Below are positions 41,310-52,262 of a stretch of DNA of 64,000 nt, piece after piece. The notes below the pieces were generated by a model. That model was not told the origin of the DNA, did not search any database, and saw nothing but the letters and a program-made list of their open reading frames with translations. Both the position numbers and the translations under genes were made by a program. This stretch comes from Pseudomonas chlororaphis (lineage in GTDB: Bacteria; Pseudomonadota; Gammaproteobacteria; Pseudomonadales; Pseudomonadaceae): positions 43,426-107,425 of the forward strand of contig NZ_JSFK01000010.1 of assembly GCF_000783395.1 (NCBI RefSeq), written 5' to 3'. Positions within the stretch are counted from its first letter, which is position 1, and every line of letters begins with the position of its first letter.

Positions 41310-43382
41310 TCAAAGATATCGGGATCGAATCAGATCCGTATCGAACGGTGTCAGCCCTTTATCTAGCGCAAACACTGCCTCTGCCTGCTGCGGCGAATCC
41401 ACTCGTTCTCCCCGCGCTCGAGCATGTAAGTCGAACAGCGTTTCCAGATCCGGCCGTGGTGTATGCACCAAGGCCCGCAGCATCAACGATACCCCGCTGA
41501 GGTTTTTGTCGACGTTGTTCCATCGGGGAGATGAAGTAAGCCCCAGATCGGCCCAGACCACGCGTCGTTCCTGTAAGTCCATCACGAATGGCAGACAAAT
41601 TACTGTGTCGGAGGCGATATCTATGCGGTCGACCACGGAGCGTGGCTCGAACACTTCACCCGACGCCTTATCGGTGCGGGCCATCCATCCTGCGAAGCAT
41701 TCCGGAAGATCGCAATACGGCTGCTGAGTAAAAGAGTTGATGGACGTGACGACATAGCGGATACCTTTCTCGACCAGAACATCAAGGTCGAGGTCGATGA
41801 ACTCCGAAGCCCCGTCGGGCGCATCGACGATGTCGCCGCTGTGGTAGCCGCCGTAACCCTTCAGGTTGTAGTACGCGACCGTATCTTTGAACACGAAATT
41901 GGCGTCGAAAAATGCCGCGGACAAGTCAATGTCGGTACGAACACGACCGTTCTTCCACCACAGAAACAGGCGAATGAAACGTGTGTCGGGCATAGGTAGC
42001 CGACTGCCCCGAACCAGGGTACGCAGCGACTTCGATGAGGCACGCTGAGCCAGTGGCACCTTGTATTCGCGTAATGCTGGATCGACGTAACAGCGGCCCA
42101 ATGGCGGTAGCAGCGCAAAACGATTTACCAGAGCGTCCTCGCAGACGCGAGCCGCGCGCGCCAACAGTTCAGGTGGGAGAGGCTCTCGGCGATCCTTGAT
42201 GGCATAGACTTTGGCGAATGAACCTTTCGGTGTGAACGCCCGCAGGGGCAGGGGGCGCGGGGCGCGGAGCTGGGCCAGTACCTGCAACAGGACAGGCGAG
42301 GACACTTGTGCCGCAATCGCCTCGAACGCTTCAAGTACCGAGTCTGCTTCCGTCGCGCGGCGCAGGGTCACGTCTAGTCTTCTTGCGAACTCACCGGGAC
42401 GACTTTGTAACAGGGGCGTAAGCGCGGTGATGTCACGCTTGGCCAGCAATGTTTCGACACGTGAATTAAAGGTGATGGGCGGTTCGTTACGGCGCGCTGC
42501 CGTGATAGCGGCTAAAGCTCGAGGATACTTATCGCCGTAGTCGCCGGGATGCAGTACTTCAGCCAGACGTTTCCAGCGCTCAGCATGGCGCATCACGTCT
42601 TCTGTGGCGTTGGGTATGTGTTCGAGCAGGTGCAAGAAAAGGCGGCGCATCGAGCGCTTCATTGCTTTGAAGCGTGTAGTAGCTGTCGTCAGCGAGACGT
42701 CCCCGCCACTCAACGCGACCGCCAGTCGGAGCACGTCAGTTGCTGTCTCGACGTTTCGCTGCAGGAATGCGTCCACCTGTGCATCGCTGACGACATACCG
42801 GATCAGCGCGCCGCCAACCTGTGCACGGATCTCCCGGAACGGAATGGTCTCAGGCAGTAGACGGAATACATCGCTTTTGTACTCTCTGATAAACCAGACG
42901 ACATCGGCCGTTTCCTCCTCAGAGAGCGAGGTGCGTGATGAAACCAGCGGCTCAAGCAGTGACTCGAATTCACAGACGCCTCCCGGTTCGATAACGCGGG
43001 ATATGAAATTGCCTTCAAGCATCGGAGGTCGAGCGTGTTCTGTCGCTGGTAAGCGCCAGAGCGTCAGGTAGTGGATGACGGCGTTAAGGTACAACTCAGC
43101 CTCGGAGGCCTTCAGAACCTGCTCCGGGAAGTCAGGATAAAACGGCCGGTGGTGCACGTGAGCACCAGTCTGCCGGCGAAGCACTCTGATAATATCGCGC
43201 AGCCAGTACTTGAGTTCTGTGGCTGACAACATGCCGATTTGCTCGATCAGAGGCTCTGACAGTACGCATCGGAACGCCGCGACTTCCTGGACAGCCGACG
43301 CGACCTGGGCGCGCGTAGCACCACCAGAACCCATCGGGACGTGAACTTTGCTGCGGCGACGCAGGAACAGCTCCTGATTCAT
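41310..43382 (-). CDS. TerD-domain-like protein (SCO0854/MXAN_6230-like C-terminus)
   Basis: The 690-residue protein starts at ATG 43382, ten bases after AAAGGAG. The N-terminal two-thirds are helical and charged with no recognised motif. From about residue 400 it resembles the SCO0854/MXAN_6230 family: RAFTPKGSFAKVYAI, RASSKSLRTLVRGSRLP, then a TerD-like part with RLFLWWKNGRVRTDIDLS (DIDLS 484-488), YHSGDIVDAPDGASEFIDLD (HSGD 514-517) and FAGWMAR. TerD domains bind calcium through such acidic loops. Family members often carry a RING finger; no Cys/His cluster is visible here. It has no signal peptide, so it should be cytosolic. It lies between the two toxin paralogues with its own upstream terminator. 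Role unknown. Confidence 0.7.
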   Translation of the reverse strand: MNQELFLRRRSKVHVPMGSGGATRAQVASAVQEVAAFRCVLSEPLIEQIGMLSATELKYWLRDIIRVLRRQTGAHVHHRPFYPDFPEQVLKASEAELYLNAVIHYLTLWRLPATEHARPPMLEGNFISRVIEPGGVCEFESLLEPLVSSRTSLSEEETADVVWFIREYKSDVFRLLPETIPFREIRAQVGGALIRYVVSDAQVDAFLQRNVETATDVLRLAVALSGGDVSLTTATTRFKAMKRSMRRLFLHLLEHIPNATEDVMRHAERWKRLAEVLHPGDYGDKYPRALAAITAARRNEPPITFNSRVETLLAKRDITALTPLLQSRPGEFARRLDVTLRRATEADSVLEAFEAIAAQVSSPVLLQVLAQLRAPRPLPLRAFTPKGSFAKVYAIKDRREPLPPELLARAARVCEDALVNRFALLPPLGRCYVDPALREYKVPLAQRASSKSLRTLVRGSRLPMPDTRFIRLFLWWKNGRVRTDIDLSAAFFDANFVFKDTVAYYNLKGYGGYHSGDIVDAPDGASEFIDLDLDVLVEKGIRYVVTSINSFTQQPYCDLPECFAGWMARTDKASGEVFEPRSVVDRIDIASDTVICLPFVMDLQERRVVWADLGLTSSPRWNNVDKNLSGVSLMLRALVHTPRPDLETLFDLHARARGERVDSPQQAEAVFALDKGLTPFDTDLIRSRYL

Positions 43383-43445
43383 ACTTGAATTTCTCCTTTG
43401 ATCGCCGTCATGGACGAGCTGCAGCATCGTGTCTACAGCAGATGT

Positions 43446-43469
43446 AAAAACGCCTGCAAGAAGCAGGCG
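43446..43469 (-). terminator. Terminator between paralogue 2 and the TerD-like gene
   Basis: On the minus strand CGCCTGC-TTCTT-GCAGGCG is followed by five T. It lies about 160 bases past the paralogue 2 stop and 64 bases before the TerD-like start, so the latter likely has its own promoter downstream of it or depends on read-through. Confidence 0.75.
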
Positions 43470-43630
43470 CAGTGTGGAGAGCGAAACCCCTAGGTCATAG
43501 GAGGTTTAGAAGGAAGGTGTTCCATAGCCACGGCGGCATTCTACGTATGGTTGTCTCTGTTTGTCAGGTGGTCGCCTGCCTCAACGGTAACAAGCTGCTT
43601 CGGCAGAAGATTGGGTACTACCGATCAGCC

Positions 43631-46600
43631 TCAATCAGGGATCCGGCTACGCAGTATCAGTCCGGTATCGGACAAACGTTGAGACATGTCCTTCAGGTTC
43701 GCGAACTCAATGTCATTCACCCGCTGCCACGCAGGTCGGTGGAGGGAGACATTGCCGTCACTCAATCGAGTTATCGGAGTGCGCTGGAGCATGCCCTGTT
43801 TGCTGCGGTGGATCAGGGTGTAGCTGTCGCCCGCTTTTTCGAACAGATACATGCCGCGCCGGTACAAAAGATTCTCCAGCGTCTCCTCGCTCCAGGCCAC
43901 TTCGGGTGCCAGAACTTTCAAGCGCAAGTCGGCGCGAAGCAGATCCGGATTTCCTTGCCTGACAGTGCCACCGGGGGAGCTGCCGCGTGGGACTTCAATG
44001 CCCGGGTCAACGTCGACACCCAGCTCGGCACCGGCGCCGACTTCATCGATTCGCAGGCCGATTCCTCCCTTCAATTCGCTGATGCCCAGCAGTCCTCTGA
44101 AGGTGTTGGTGTTGTGAGCATCCGTCACTACGATCCATTTTCCCGGGCTGTTGAGGTAAACGTCGCCGGTCATGATGTCGTTTGTCAGGTAGGTGCTCAT
44201 CATTTGCTCGTCGACGGAGGGCAGCGGGGTTTTCATTTTGTAGCTTGCGGCGCAGTCGATCGCCTGGACCCGTACCCCGTTCGCTCGCGCAACCTGGACC
44301 AGTTCCAGTGGGTTGAATCGACCGCCAGGATCGGTGCCGAGGCTGGTCAGGTATGTGCGTAAATCCACGGTCATCTGACCGCTGGTGAAGTAGCGGTTCA
44401 GTTCTATCTGAGCGAAGTCACTGAGCAGCCCGCGCAGGTAGAGGGTTTTTGCGTGGCGGGCCAGCGCCGGCATGCTTTCAATCAGAAAACGCAGGCTGGC
44501 GATGCGATCAAGGGTTTCTCCCACCACCAGTCCTGAGGCACTTTCAAAAATCCCATCGACGAGATCGGTCAGTGGCATCAGGCGGCTGATTTCGGGCATT
44601 GCCGGACGCGCAGGCTGGATGACCCACGGCAGGTTCCTGAAAAAGCCTCGGGCTGAACTCTGCAAGAGTTGGCGCTTACTGGCGGCGTACAACTCGAACG
44701 GGTCGTCCATGCCGAAACCGCCAGCACCGTCGGGCTGCAACTGGGCATGTGTTTCGTTGAGGTTCAGTGCCCAGGCTTTTATCGAACGACGCACCGGCGC
44801 GTCGACGTCGTAGGCGCTGGTCACCGGACGCGGGGGCCGTGATGTCGACGTTTGCGGTTCTGCCACTGGTTGTGCGGGCGTCTGCGGTGATGCAGGTTCG
44901 AAGGTATCGAGTTCGATATCAGGGGCGCATTGCTTGCCCACGCACTGGCCGCCTCCCTTGAGGCCCAGTGCGGGCATTCGCTCCCATTCACCTTTGCCGT
45001 TAAGGCGGATTGGCAAGGCGTGGACGAGCTGGTTGGGTCGCTCCGGATCAACGATTGCCCAGTCGCCACTGCCACGCGCGTTGGCGAAGTAACGCACATA
45101 GTACGGCGCGTCATTCATCAGAATGGCATAGGGCGGATCAGAGTCGAGACGGTAGATACCGTGGAATTTCCCGGACTCTTCGCCGGGTGCTGTGCCATCG
45201 AGCAGCTCGTTGCATTGATAGCGTTCCGGTACGGGTGGCGGTGGGGCGTTCTGCGCCGGAATCAGCACCGTTTCATCAAGATTCGGTACGGTGACGTCGA
45301 CATCGTCCGGCACCATGATCTGCAGTGGGGTGTCGGCCTCGGCGTCAGGGTTCAAGGCTTCGCTGTACTCGGCCATTTCTGCGGCCTCTGCCGCCTCGAC
45401 CTCGGCGCCAATTTCCAGTATCGGCCCGGTGCCGATCAGCAATGGAAGGTTGAATAACAGATTGATGCCACTCAAGATCGCACCCAGCACGCCGGCCTTG
45501 CGTTCGGCGTTGCTCTTGCCGTTTTGTGCCTGATCGATATTCAGCCCCATGCTCGCAACGGTGGCACCAATCACCGGCAACGCCAGCGGCCAACCGACAG
45601 TGGCCATCGGTCCAAACACCTTGAGTCCCGCACTCAGATAACCGATCCACAGCTTTTTGCGCAGATCACCATTCGAGGTCAGGGACAGGTGGGCTTCTGC
45701 GAACATCGCCTGGCGGGTCGAGTCGCGCAGCCAACTGAATGCATCATCAGTCAGCACCAGGTTCGTACGGTTGATCAGGTGATGGTCGGCCCGGCCCCAG
45801 GTGTCCACCAGCCGATTCATCAGATCAGTGACGTTTTCAGTCATGTGCTGACGATCGGCGAGGGCAAAATGATCCATAAAGGCTTGGCGACGTTTCCCAT
45901 CATTCATTTGCTCCAGCAGCCACCAATGCAGGTCGGCAGCGGTTTCCTTGATCACGAACGCATTGGCTTCACTGGGCAGATAGACAATCTGCCGGCCGTC
46001 GGGGTCGACGATGCGCAACAGTTGGGTGGCGACATGCCCGTCAACGTCGAAGGCGCAAACATCCCCCGTTGGCGTGTGACTCGCTTGCAGCATGCTCAGG
46101 GTGACCGGCCAGCTGACAGGCCCCACCACCGAGTCCACCAGCCACTGGAAGTCACTGCGGGTGAGTTGCTCAAGGTCCAGCGCCTGCACTGCACGACTGA
46201 GGAAATTGCACTTGGCCAATGTGCGGAAATCCTCGCTGTGGCTGTTCCAGAAGTCCGTCAGGGTGGCGGTGAAGTGGCCACTGAAGTCGAGACTCCAGAA
46301 CGCCTTCAAGACCTCATCGCCATGCAGCCGCACCTGGTTTTTTTCGTCGAAATTCTCCCCCTTTGGGCCTTCGGTGTAGAAGCCGCCGTACAGATCGAGA
46401 AGATCGGCGTTGTCCTGGTCGGTGGCACGAAAACGATGAATCACCAACTGTGTCAGGGTCACCGATTCGTAGGGTTTTTCGCGGATGTGCTCCCAGCCGG
46501 TAAACGAGCGGGTGCTGCTTTGGGCCGTTTTGAAACGATGGAAATAAACCTGATCGGGATCAAGGCTCGACAAGCCTTTGGCTTCCAGCAGATCACGGGC

Positions 46601-46717
46601 TGCTTCACATGCTGCGTCCTGCAGGCCGGGGCAGTTCTGCACGACGGTATAGGCGATTCGCTTCAGCGCCGCTTTGTCTGCCGCGTTTGGCAGAGGACTT
46701 TTTGGGGTGGCGTACAT
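43631..46717 (-). CDS. Dermonecrotic/membrane-targeted effector toxin-like protein, paralogue 2
   Basis: The 1,028 residues are alignable end to end with the protein at 38018-41155 (for example LPNAADK, KGLSSLDPDQVYFHRFKTAQ and LWIGYLSAGLKVFGPMATVG are near-identical stretches). The same domain order is seen: dermonecrotic-toxin-like N-terminus, hydrophobic helices about 355-425, LKGGGQCVGK segment, Pro-rich linker, C-terminal TIKI/ChaN-like domain. The GE-x-H position reads GETL (about 733) and the GNxH position DAHN, shifted relative to the usual His. VQAIDCAASYKMK is retained from the active family, where paralogue 1 has PHGLEGAHSYKLK. There is no N-terminal signal peptide. It lies 101 bases after treR on the same strand. 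Host or target unknown. Confidence 0.75.
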   Translation of the reverse strand: MYATPKSPLPNAADKAALKRIAYTVVQNCPGLQDAACEAARDLLEAKGLSSLDPDQVYFHRFKTAQSSTRSFTGWEHIREKPYESVTLTQLVIHRFRATDQDNADLLDLYGGFYTEGPKGENFDEKNQVRLHGDEVLKAFWSLDFSGHFTATLTDFWNSHSEDFRTLAKCNFLSRAVQALDLEQLTRSDFQWLVDSVVGPVSWPVTLSMLQASHTPTGDVCAFDVDGHVATQLLRIVDPDGRQIVYLPSEANAFVIKETAADLHWWLLEQMNDGKRRQAFMDHFALADRQHMTENVTDLMNRLVDTWGRADHHLINRTNLVLTDDAFSWLRDSTRQAMFAEAHLSLTSNGDLRKKLWIGYLSAGLKVFGPMATVGWPLALPVIGATVASMGLNIDQAQNGKSNAERKAGVLGAILSGINLLFNLPLLIGTGPILEIGAEVEAAEAAEMAEYSEALNPDAEADTPLQIMVPDDVDVTVPNLDETVLIPAQNAPPPPVPERYQCNELLDGTAPGEESGKFHGIYRLDSDPPYAILMNDAPYYVRYFANARGSGDWAIVDPERPNQLVHALPIRLNGKGEWERMPALGLKGGGQCVGKQCAPDIELDTFEPASPQTPAQPVAEPQTSTSRPPRPVTSAYDVDAPVRRSIKAWALNLNETHAQLQPDGAGGFGMDDPFELYAASKRQLLQSSARGFFRNLPWVIQPARPAMPEISRLMPLTDLVDGIFESASGLVVGETLDRIASLRFLIESMPALARHAKTLYLRGLLSDFAQIELNRYFTSGQMTVDLRTYLTSLGTDPGGRFNPLELVQVARANGVRVQAIDCAASYKMKTPLPSVDEQMMSTYLTNDIMTGDVYLNSPGKWIVVTDAHNTNTFRGLLGISELKGGIGLRIDEVGAGAELGVDVDPGIEVPRGSSPGGTVRQGNPDLLRADLRLKVLAPEVAWSEETLENLLYRRGMYLFEKAGDSYTLIHRSKQGMLQRTPITRLSDGNVSLHRPAWQRVNDIEFANLKDMSQRLSDTGLILRSRIPD

Positions 46718-46792
46718 GCTTTCTCCATCCTTGAGAAATGAAGGCCGAGCATGGCCTATTCGCTCAAGGGGAGTGCACTACATATGTACCGC
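46718..46792 (-). promoter_or_regulatory. Upstream region of paralogue 2, shared with paralogue 1
   Basis: This is the counterpart of 41156-41231, with TAGTGCACTCCCCT at 46767-46780 and AAGGATGGAGAA before the ATG. It occupies most of the gap after treR, so paralogue 2 probably has its own promoter here. Confidence 0.55.
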
Positions 46793-46818
46793 ACATGATC
46801 GTTGGAAATGTGCCGGGG

Positions 46819-47523
46819 TCAGCGCCGAGCCACGTCGGAAAAGTAGAACTTGTCGAGGGTGTGCCGCGATTCGGTGTACTCGAACTGACGACCGTCCTGA
46901 AGGAAGGTCTGGTTGCTGACCACGATCACATGGCTCTGGCCGTCGAGGTCCAGGTGCAGTTGATCGTCCTTGCTGCGCGGCACCGCTTCGATGGTGCGTT
47001 GGGCGTAGGCAATCTGTAACTGCAAGGTCTGTTCGATATGGGCGTAGATCGATTGTTCGGCGATGTCGAGGGACAGGCCGGGTATCACTTCGCTGACGAA
47101 GTGGTTGATGTCGAGAATGACCCGTTTGCCGTCGATCCGCCGCACACGCTTGATCCGGGTGATGAGGCTGCCGGGCTCGGCATGGATATGCTCGAGCAGG
47201 GCGCCTTCGAGCGGGATCTGGCTCAGTTCGACCACTTCGGTGCTGACGTCGTTGCCCAGGCGCGGGTAGGTCTCCTGGAAACTGACGATGCCGCCGAGCT
47301 GAAACTCGATCGGATTGGTCGAGAGCACAAAGGTGCCCTTGCCGTGGATCTTCTGTGCAAAGCCGCGTTCCTGAAGCAGTTCGATGGCCTTGCGCACCGT
47401 GCCACGGCTGGCCTGATAGCTGTCCATCAGTTCGGTTTCGGAAGGCAGGCGGGCACCGCGCTCCAGGCGTTCAGTCGTGATGCTGGCCAGCAGATCGCTA
47501 TAGATCTGGTTGTATTTGCTCAT
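46819..47523 (-). CDS. treR: Trehalose operon repressor TreR (GntR/HutC family)
   Basis: This represses the trehalose genes and is released by trehalose-6-phosphate in known homologues. The 234 residues have the GntR winged helix (YNQIYSDLLASITTERLERG, ELMDSYQASRGTVRKAIELL) and a UTRA effector domain (SLITRIKRVRRIDGKRVILD; QTFLQDGRQFEYTESRHTLD). It is divergent from treP, with two operators in the 234-base gap. Confidence 0.94.
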   Translation of the reverse strand: MSKYNQIYSDLLASITTERLERGARLPSETELMDSYQASRGTVRKAIELLQERGFAQKIHGKGTFVLSTNPIEFQLGGIVSFQETYPRLGNDVSTEVVELSQIPLEGALLEHIHAEPGSLITRIKRVRRIDGKRVILDINHFVSEVIPGLSLDIAEQSIYAHIEQTLQLQIAYAQRTIEAVPRSKDDQLHLDLDGQSHVIVVSNQTFLQDGRQFEYTESRHTLDKFYFSDVARR

Positions 47524-47661
47524 GGGTAGGCTCGGTGCCGACTGTGCTCAAAGCCACGAACCTTAAGGCCAGGGTAGTGCTTTGTCCATGTGGACGATGG
47601 AAACACCTTAGGGACGAGTAGGAAAATTCGTCTCCGGTCTGGCGGGAACATACATAAACAA

Positions 47662-47708
47662 ACTCGTCTGTACGAGTTGTTGCATTAACTCGTACAGACG
47701 AGTATTTT
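47662..47708 (+). promoter_or_regulatory. treP promoter with two TreR operator palindromes
   Basis: ACTCGTCTGTACGAGT (47662-47677) and ACTCGTACAGACGAGT (47688-47703) are near-identical inverted repeats with centres 26 bases apart. A -35 TTGCAT (47680-47685) and -10 TATTTT (47703-47708), 17 bases apart, put the second operator in the promoter spacer and the first just upstream. A weaker related half-site pair is at 47613-47632 on the treR side. Confidence 0.8.
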
Positions 47709-47757
47709 TCGCTTCGGCGTGCTGCCAATAACAACAATCCATAGCGGAAGAACTAGC

Positions 47758-49200
47758 ATGAGCCACGACTACCCGAACATCGCCAGGCAATTGCTGCAAA
47801 GCCTCGGCGGCAGCGACAACCTCGAACAGGCCGCCCACTGCGTTACGCGGTTGCGGCTGGCCCTGAAGGACCCAAGCCTGGTCGACACTGCCGCGCTCAA
47901 TCAGATCGATCTGGTCAAAGGCTCGTTCTTCACCGGCGGCCTGTATCAGGTGGTAATCGGCCCGGGTGAAGTGGAAAAGGTCTATGCCGAACTGCGTCGC
48001 CAGACCGGTCTCGCGGCCTCGACCATCGCTGACGTCAAACAGAAAAGCGCCGAAAAGATCAACGCCATGCAGCGTCTGGTGCGGGTATTTTCCGATGTAT
48101 TCATGCCGATCCTGCCAGCACTGATCATTGCCGGCCTGTTGATGGGTATCAACAATCTGCTCGGCGCTAAAGGCATGTTCATCGAAGGGCAGACCCTGCT
48201 CGATGCCTACCCGAAACTCGACGGGCTGTGGAGCCTGATCAATCTGATGGCCAACACTTCCTTCGTGTTTCTGCCGGCGCTGGTGGGCTGGTCGGCGGCC
48301 AAGCGTTTTGGCGGCAGCGAGATCCTCGGCATCGTGCTCGGCCTGATGCTGGTGCATCCGGATCTGCTCAACGCCTGGAACTACGGCAAGGCCGTGGCCG
48401 GGCTGGACGGGCAGCAGTTGCCGTACTTCGACATTCTCGGGCTGTTTCAGGTGGAGAAGGTGGGTTATCAGGGGCAGATCCTGCCGATTCTGTTAGCCGC
48501 CTACGTGATGAGCGTGATCGAAAAATGGCTGCGCGCGCGCGTGCCCAACGCCATTCAATTGCTCGTAGTGCCGATCACCACCATCGTCGTCACGGGTGTG
48601 CTGGCGCTGGCAGTGATCGGCCCGGTGACCCGCCATATCGGCATCTTCATCACCGAGGGGCTGGTGATGCTATTTGATCTGGCGCCGATGGTGGGTGGTG
48701 CGATTTTCGGTCTGCTGTATGCACCACTGGTGATCACCGGTATGCACCACATGTTTCTCGCGGTCGACCTGCAATTGATCTCGACCCAGGGCGGCACCTT
48801 CATCTGGCCGATGATCGTCATGTCCAACCTCGCCCAAGGCAGTGCCGCGTTGGCGGTGTTCTGGATGACCCGTAATGCGCGGGACAAGAGCATGGCGTCG
48901 ACCTCTGCGATTTCTGCTTATTTCGGGATCACCGAACCGGCGATGTTCGGCGTCAACCTGCGCTACAAGTTTCCGTTTTATGCCGCGCTGACCGGCTCGG
49001 CACTGGGCTGCGTGTTCCTGTCGTTGAACAAGGTTCAGGCCTCGGCCATCGGCGTCGGTGGCCTGCCGGGGTTCATCTCGATCATTCCGCAGTACATCCC
49101 GATGTTCGTGATCGGGATGCTGATTGCCATGCTCGTGCCGTTTGTTCTGACCTGTGCATTGAGCATGAAGATTGTCCGGCCCGGTTATCGGGTTGCCTGA
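47758..49200 (+). CDS. treP: Trehalose PTS permease EIIBC
   Basis: This imports trehalose and phosphorylates it to trehalose-6-phosphate. The 480 residues have an N-terminal EIIB domain with the phospho-cysteine in AAHCVTRLRLALKD (Cys 28), then an EIIC domain with about ten helices including the IIC signature region TSAISAYFGITEPAMFGVN. There is no EIIA, so phosphate must come from the EIIA domain of the fusion protein at 52263. ATG 47758 has GGAAG upstream. Confidence 0.95.
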   Translation: MSHDYPNIARQLLQSLGGSDNLEQAAHCVTRLRLALKDPSLVDTAALNQIDLVKGSFFTGGLYQVVIGPGEVEKVYAELRRQTGLAASTIADVKQKSAEKINAMQRLVRVFSDVFMPILPALIIAGLLMGINNLLGAKGMFIEGQTLLDAYPKLDGLWSLINLMANTSFVFLPALVGWSAAKRFGGSEILGIVLGLMLVHPDLLNAWNYGKAVAGLDGQQLPYFDILGLFQVEKVGYQGQILPILLAAYVMSVIEKWLRARVPNAIQLLVVPITTIVVTGVLALAVIGPVTRHIGIFITEGLVMLFDLAPMVGGAIFGLLYAPLVITGMHHMFLAVDLQLISTQGGTFIWPMIVMSNLAQGSAALAVFWMTRNARDKSMASTSAISAYFGITEPAMFGVNLRYKFPFYAALTGSALGCVFLSLNKVQASAIGVGGLPGFISIIPQYIPMFVIGMLIAMLVPFVLTCALSMKIVRPGYRVA

Positions 49201-49221
49201 CATTATTGAAGGAGTTGTGCC

Positions 49222-50871
49222 ATGCAAGACTGGCAACGTTCGGTGATCTACCAGATCTATCCGAAGAGCTTTCATAGCCACGCTGGCAACCCGACAGGTG
49301 ATCTGCTCGGTATTGTCGCCAAGCTCGACTACCTGCACTGGCTGGGTGTCGACTGCTTGTGGATCACGCCATTCCTGCGTTCGCCGCAGCGCGACAACGG
49401 CTATGACATCAGCGATTACTACGCCATCGACCCGAGCTACGGCAGCATGGCCGACTGCGAATTGCTGATCGCCGAAGCAGGCAAGCGCGGGATCAAGCTG
49501 ATGCTCGACATCGTGGTCAATCACACCTCGATCGAGCACGTCTGGTTCCAGCAGGCGCGCAGCAGCCTCGACAACCCTTACCGTGACTTCTACATCTGGC
49601 GAGATCAGCCGAACAACTGGGAATCCAAGTTCGGCGGATCCGCCTGGGAGTACGAAGCCCAGACCGGTCAGTATTACCTGCACCTGTTCGACCATACCCA
49701 GGCCGACCTGAATTGGGATAATCCCAAGGTGCGCGCTGAAGTGTTCCGGATGATGCAGTTCTGGCGCGACAAGGGCGTCGGCGGTTTTCGTCTGGACGTG
49801 ATCAACCTGATCTCCAAGCCCGCGGACTTCCCCGAAGACAGCAGCGATGGCCGCCGCTTCTATACCGACGGGCCGAATGTCCACGCGTACCTGCAGCAGA
49901 TGCACCGCGAAGTCTTCGAAGGGCACGATCTGATCAATGTCGGCGAGATGTCATCGACCAGTCTCGAACACTGCATTCGTTATTCGAATCCGCAGTCGAA
50001 AGAACTGTCGATGACCTTCAACTTTCATCACTTGAAAGTCGATTATCCGAACCTGCAGAAGTGGGTGCACGCCGATTTCGATTTCCTGCAGCTCAAGAAA
50101 ATTCTGTCCGACTGGCAGACCGGCATGCAGGCCGGCGGCGGCTGGAACGCGCTGTTCTGGTGTAACCACGATCAACCGCGCGTGGTCTCGCGTTTCGGCC
50201 ATGACGGCGAGTACCGCGAACGCTCTGCGAAGATGCTCGGCACCGCGCTGCATTTTCTGCAGGGCACGCCGTTCGTGTATCAGGGCGAAGAGTTGGGCAT
50301 GACCAATCCGGGGTTCGAATCGATCGAGCATTACCGCGATGTCGAGACGCTGAACATCTTTCGCCTCAAGCGCGAAGCCGGCAGCAGCGATGCCGACAAC
50401 ATGGCGGCAATCAAGCAGAAATCCCGTGATAACGGCCGTACACCGATGCATTGGGACGCTGGACCGAACGCCGGTTTCAGCAGTGTCGAACCGTGGATCG
50501 GGGTGCCAGCCAATGCCGCGCAGATCAACGTCGCCAGGCAGCTCGATGACCCCGACTCGGTACTCCATCACTACCGCAATCTGATCGCACTGCGTCGCCG
50601 CGAATCGCTGATGACCGAAGGGGTGTATCGACAATTACTGCCCGAACATCTGCAGGTCTGGGCCTATGTGCGTGAAGGCAGCGCCGAGCGTTTGTTGGTG
50701 GTGAACAACTTCTACGGGACAACCTGTGAAGTGCAGTTGCCGGCGACAGTCATCAGCGAGTCGATGAGCCAGCGCCAGTTGATCAGCAATTATCCGGACG
50801 GGCCGTTGCGCAAGCGCCAGGTGACTTTAAGACCTTACGAGTCATTCGTTCTGCACCTGATCGATCCCTGA
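49222..50871 (+). CDS. treC: Alpha,alpha-phosphotrehalase
   Basis: TreC hydrolyses trehalose-6-phosphate to glucose and glucose-6-phosphate in the cytoplasm. It is a GH13 enzyme of 549 residues (551 in E. coli). Family regions are visible: WRSVIYQIYPKSF-like start (WQRSVIYQIYPKSFHSH), MLDIVVNHTSIEHVWF, GGFRLDVINLISK (catalytic Asp about 200), NVGEMSSTS (catalytic Glu about 237) and FWCNHDQPRVVSRFG. It follows treP by 21 bases. Confidence 0.97.
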   Translation: MQDWQRSVIYQIYPKSFHSHAGNPTGDLLGIVAKLDYLHWLGVDCLWITPFLRSPQRDNGYDISDYYAIDPSYGSMADCELLIAEAGKRGIKLMLDIVVNHTSIEHVWFQQARSSLDNPYRDFYIWRDQPNNWESKFGGSAWEYEAQTGQYYLHLFDHTQADLNWDNPKVRAEVFRMMQFWRDKGVGGFRLDVINLISKPADFPEDSSDGRRFYTDGPNVHAYLQQMHREVFEGHDLINVGEMSSTSLEHCIRYSNPQSKELSMTFNFHHLKVDYPNLQKWVHADFDFLQLKKILSDWQTGMQAGGGWNALFWCNHDQPRVVSRFGHDGEYRERSAKMLGTALHFLQGTPFVYQGEELGMTNPGFESIEHYRDVETLNIFRLKREAGSSDADNMAAIKQKSRDNGRTPMHWDAGPNAGFSSVEPWIGVPANAAQINVARQLDDPDSVLHHYRNLIALRRRESLMTEGVYRQLLPEHLQVWAYVREGSAERLLVVNNFYGTTCEVQLPATVISESMSQRQLISNYPDGPLRKRQVTLRPYESFVLHLIDP

Positions 50872-52200
<1,329 letters not shown>

Positions 52201-52262
52201 GCGATGCTGAGGGAGCGTCGCGCTCCGTGGGCACTTCAAAGCATAAAACTGCAGGTGACGTC

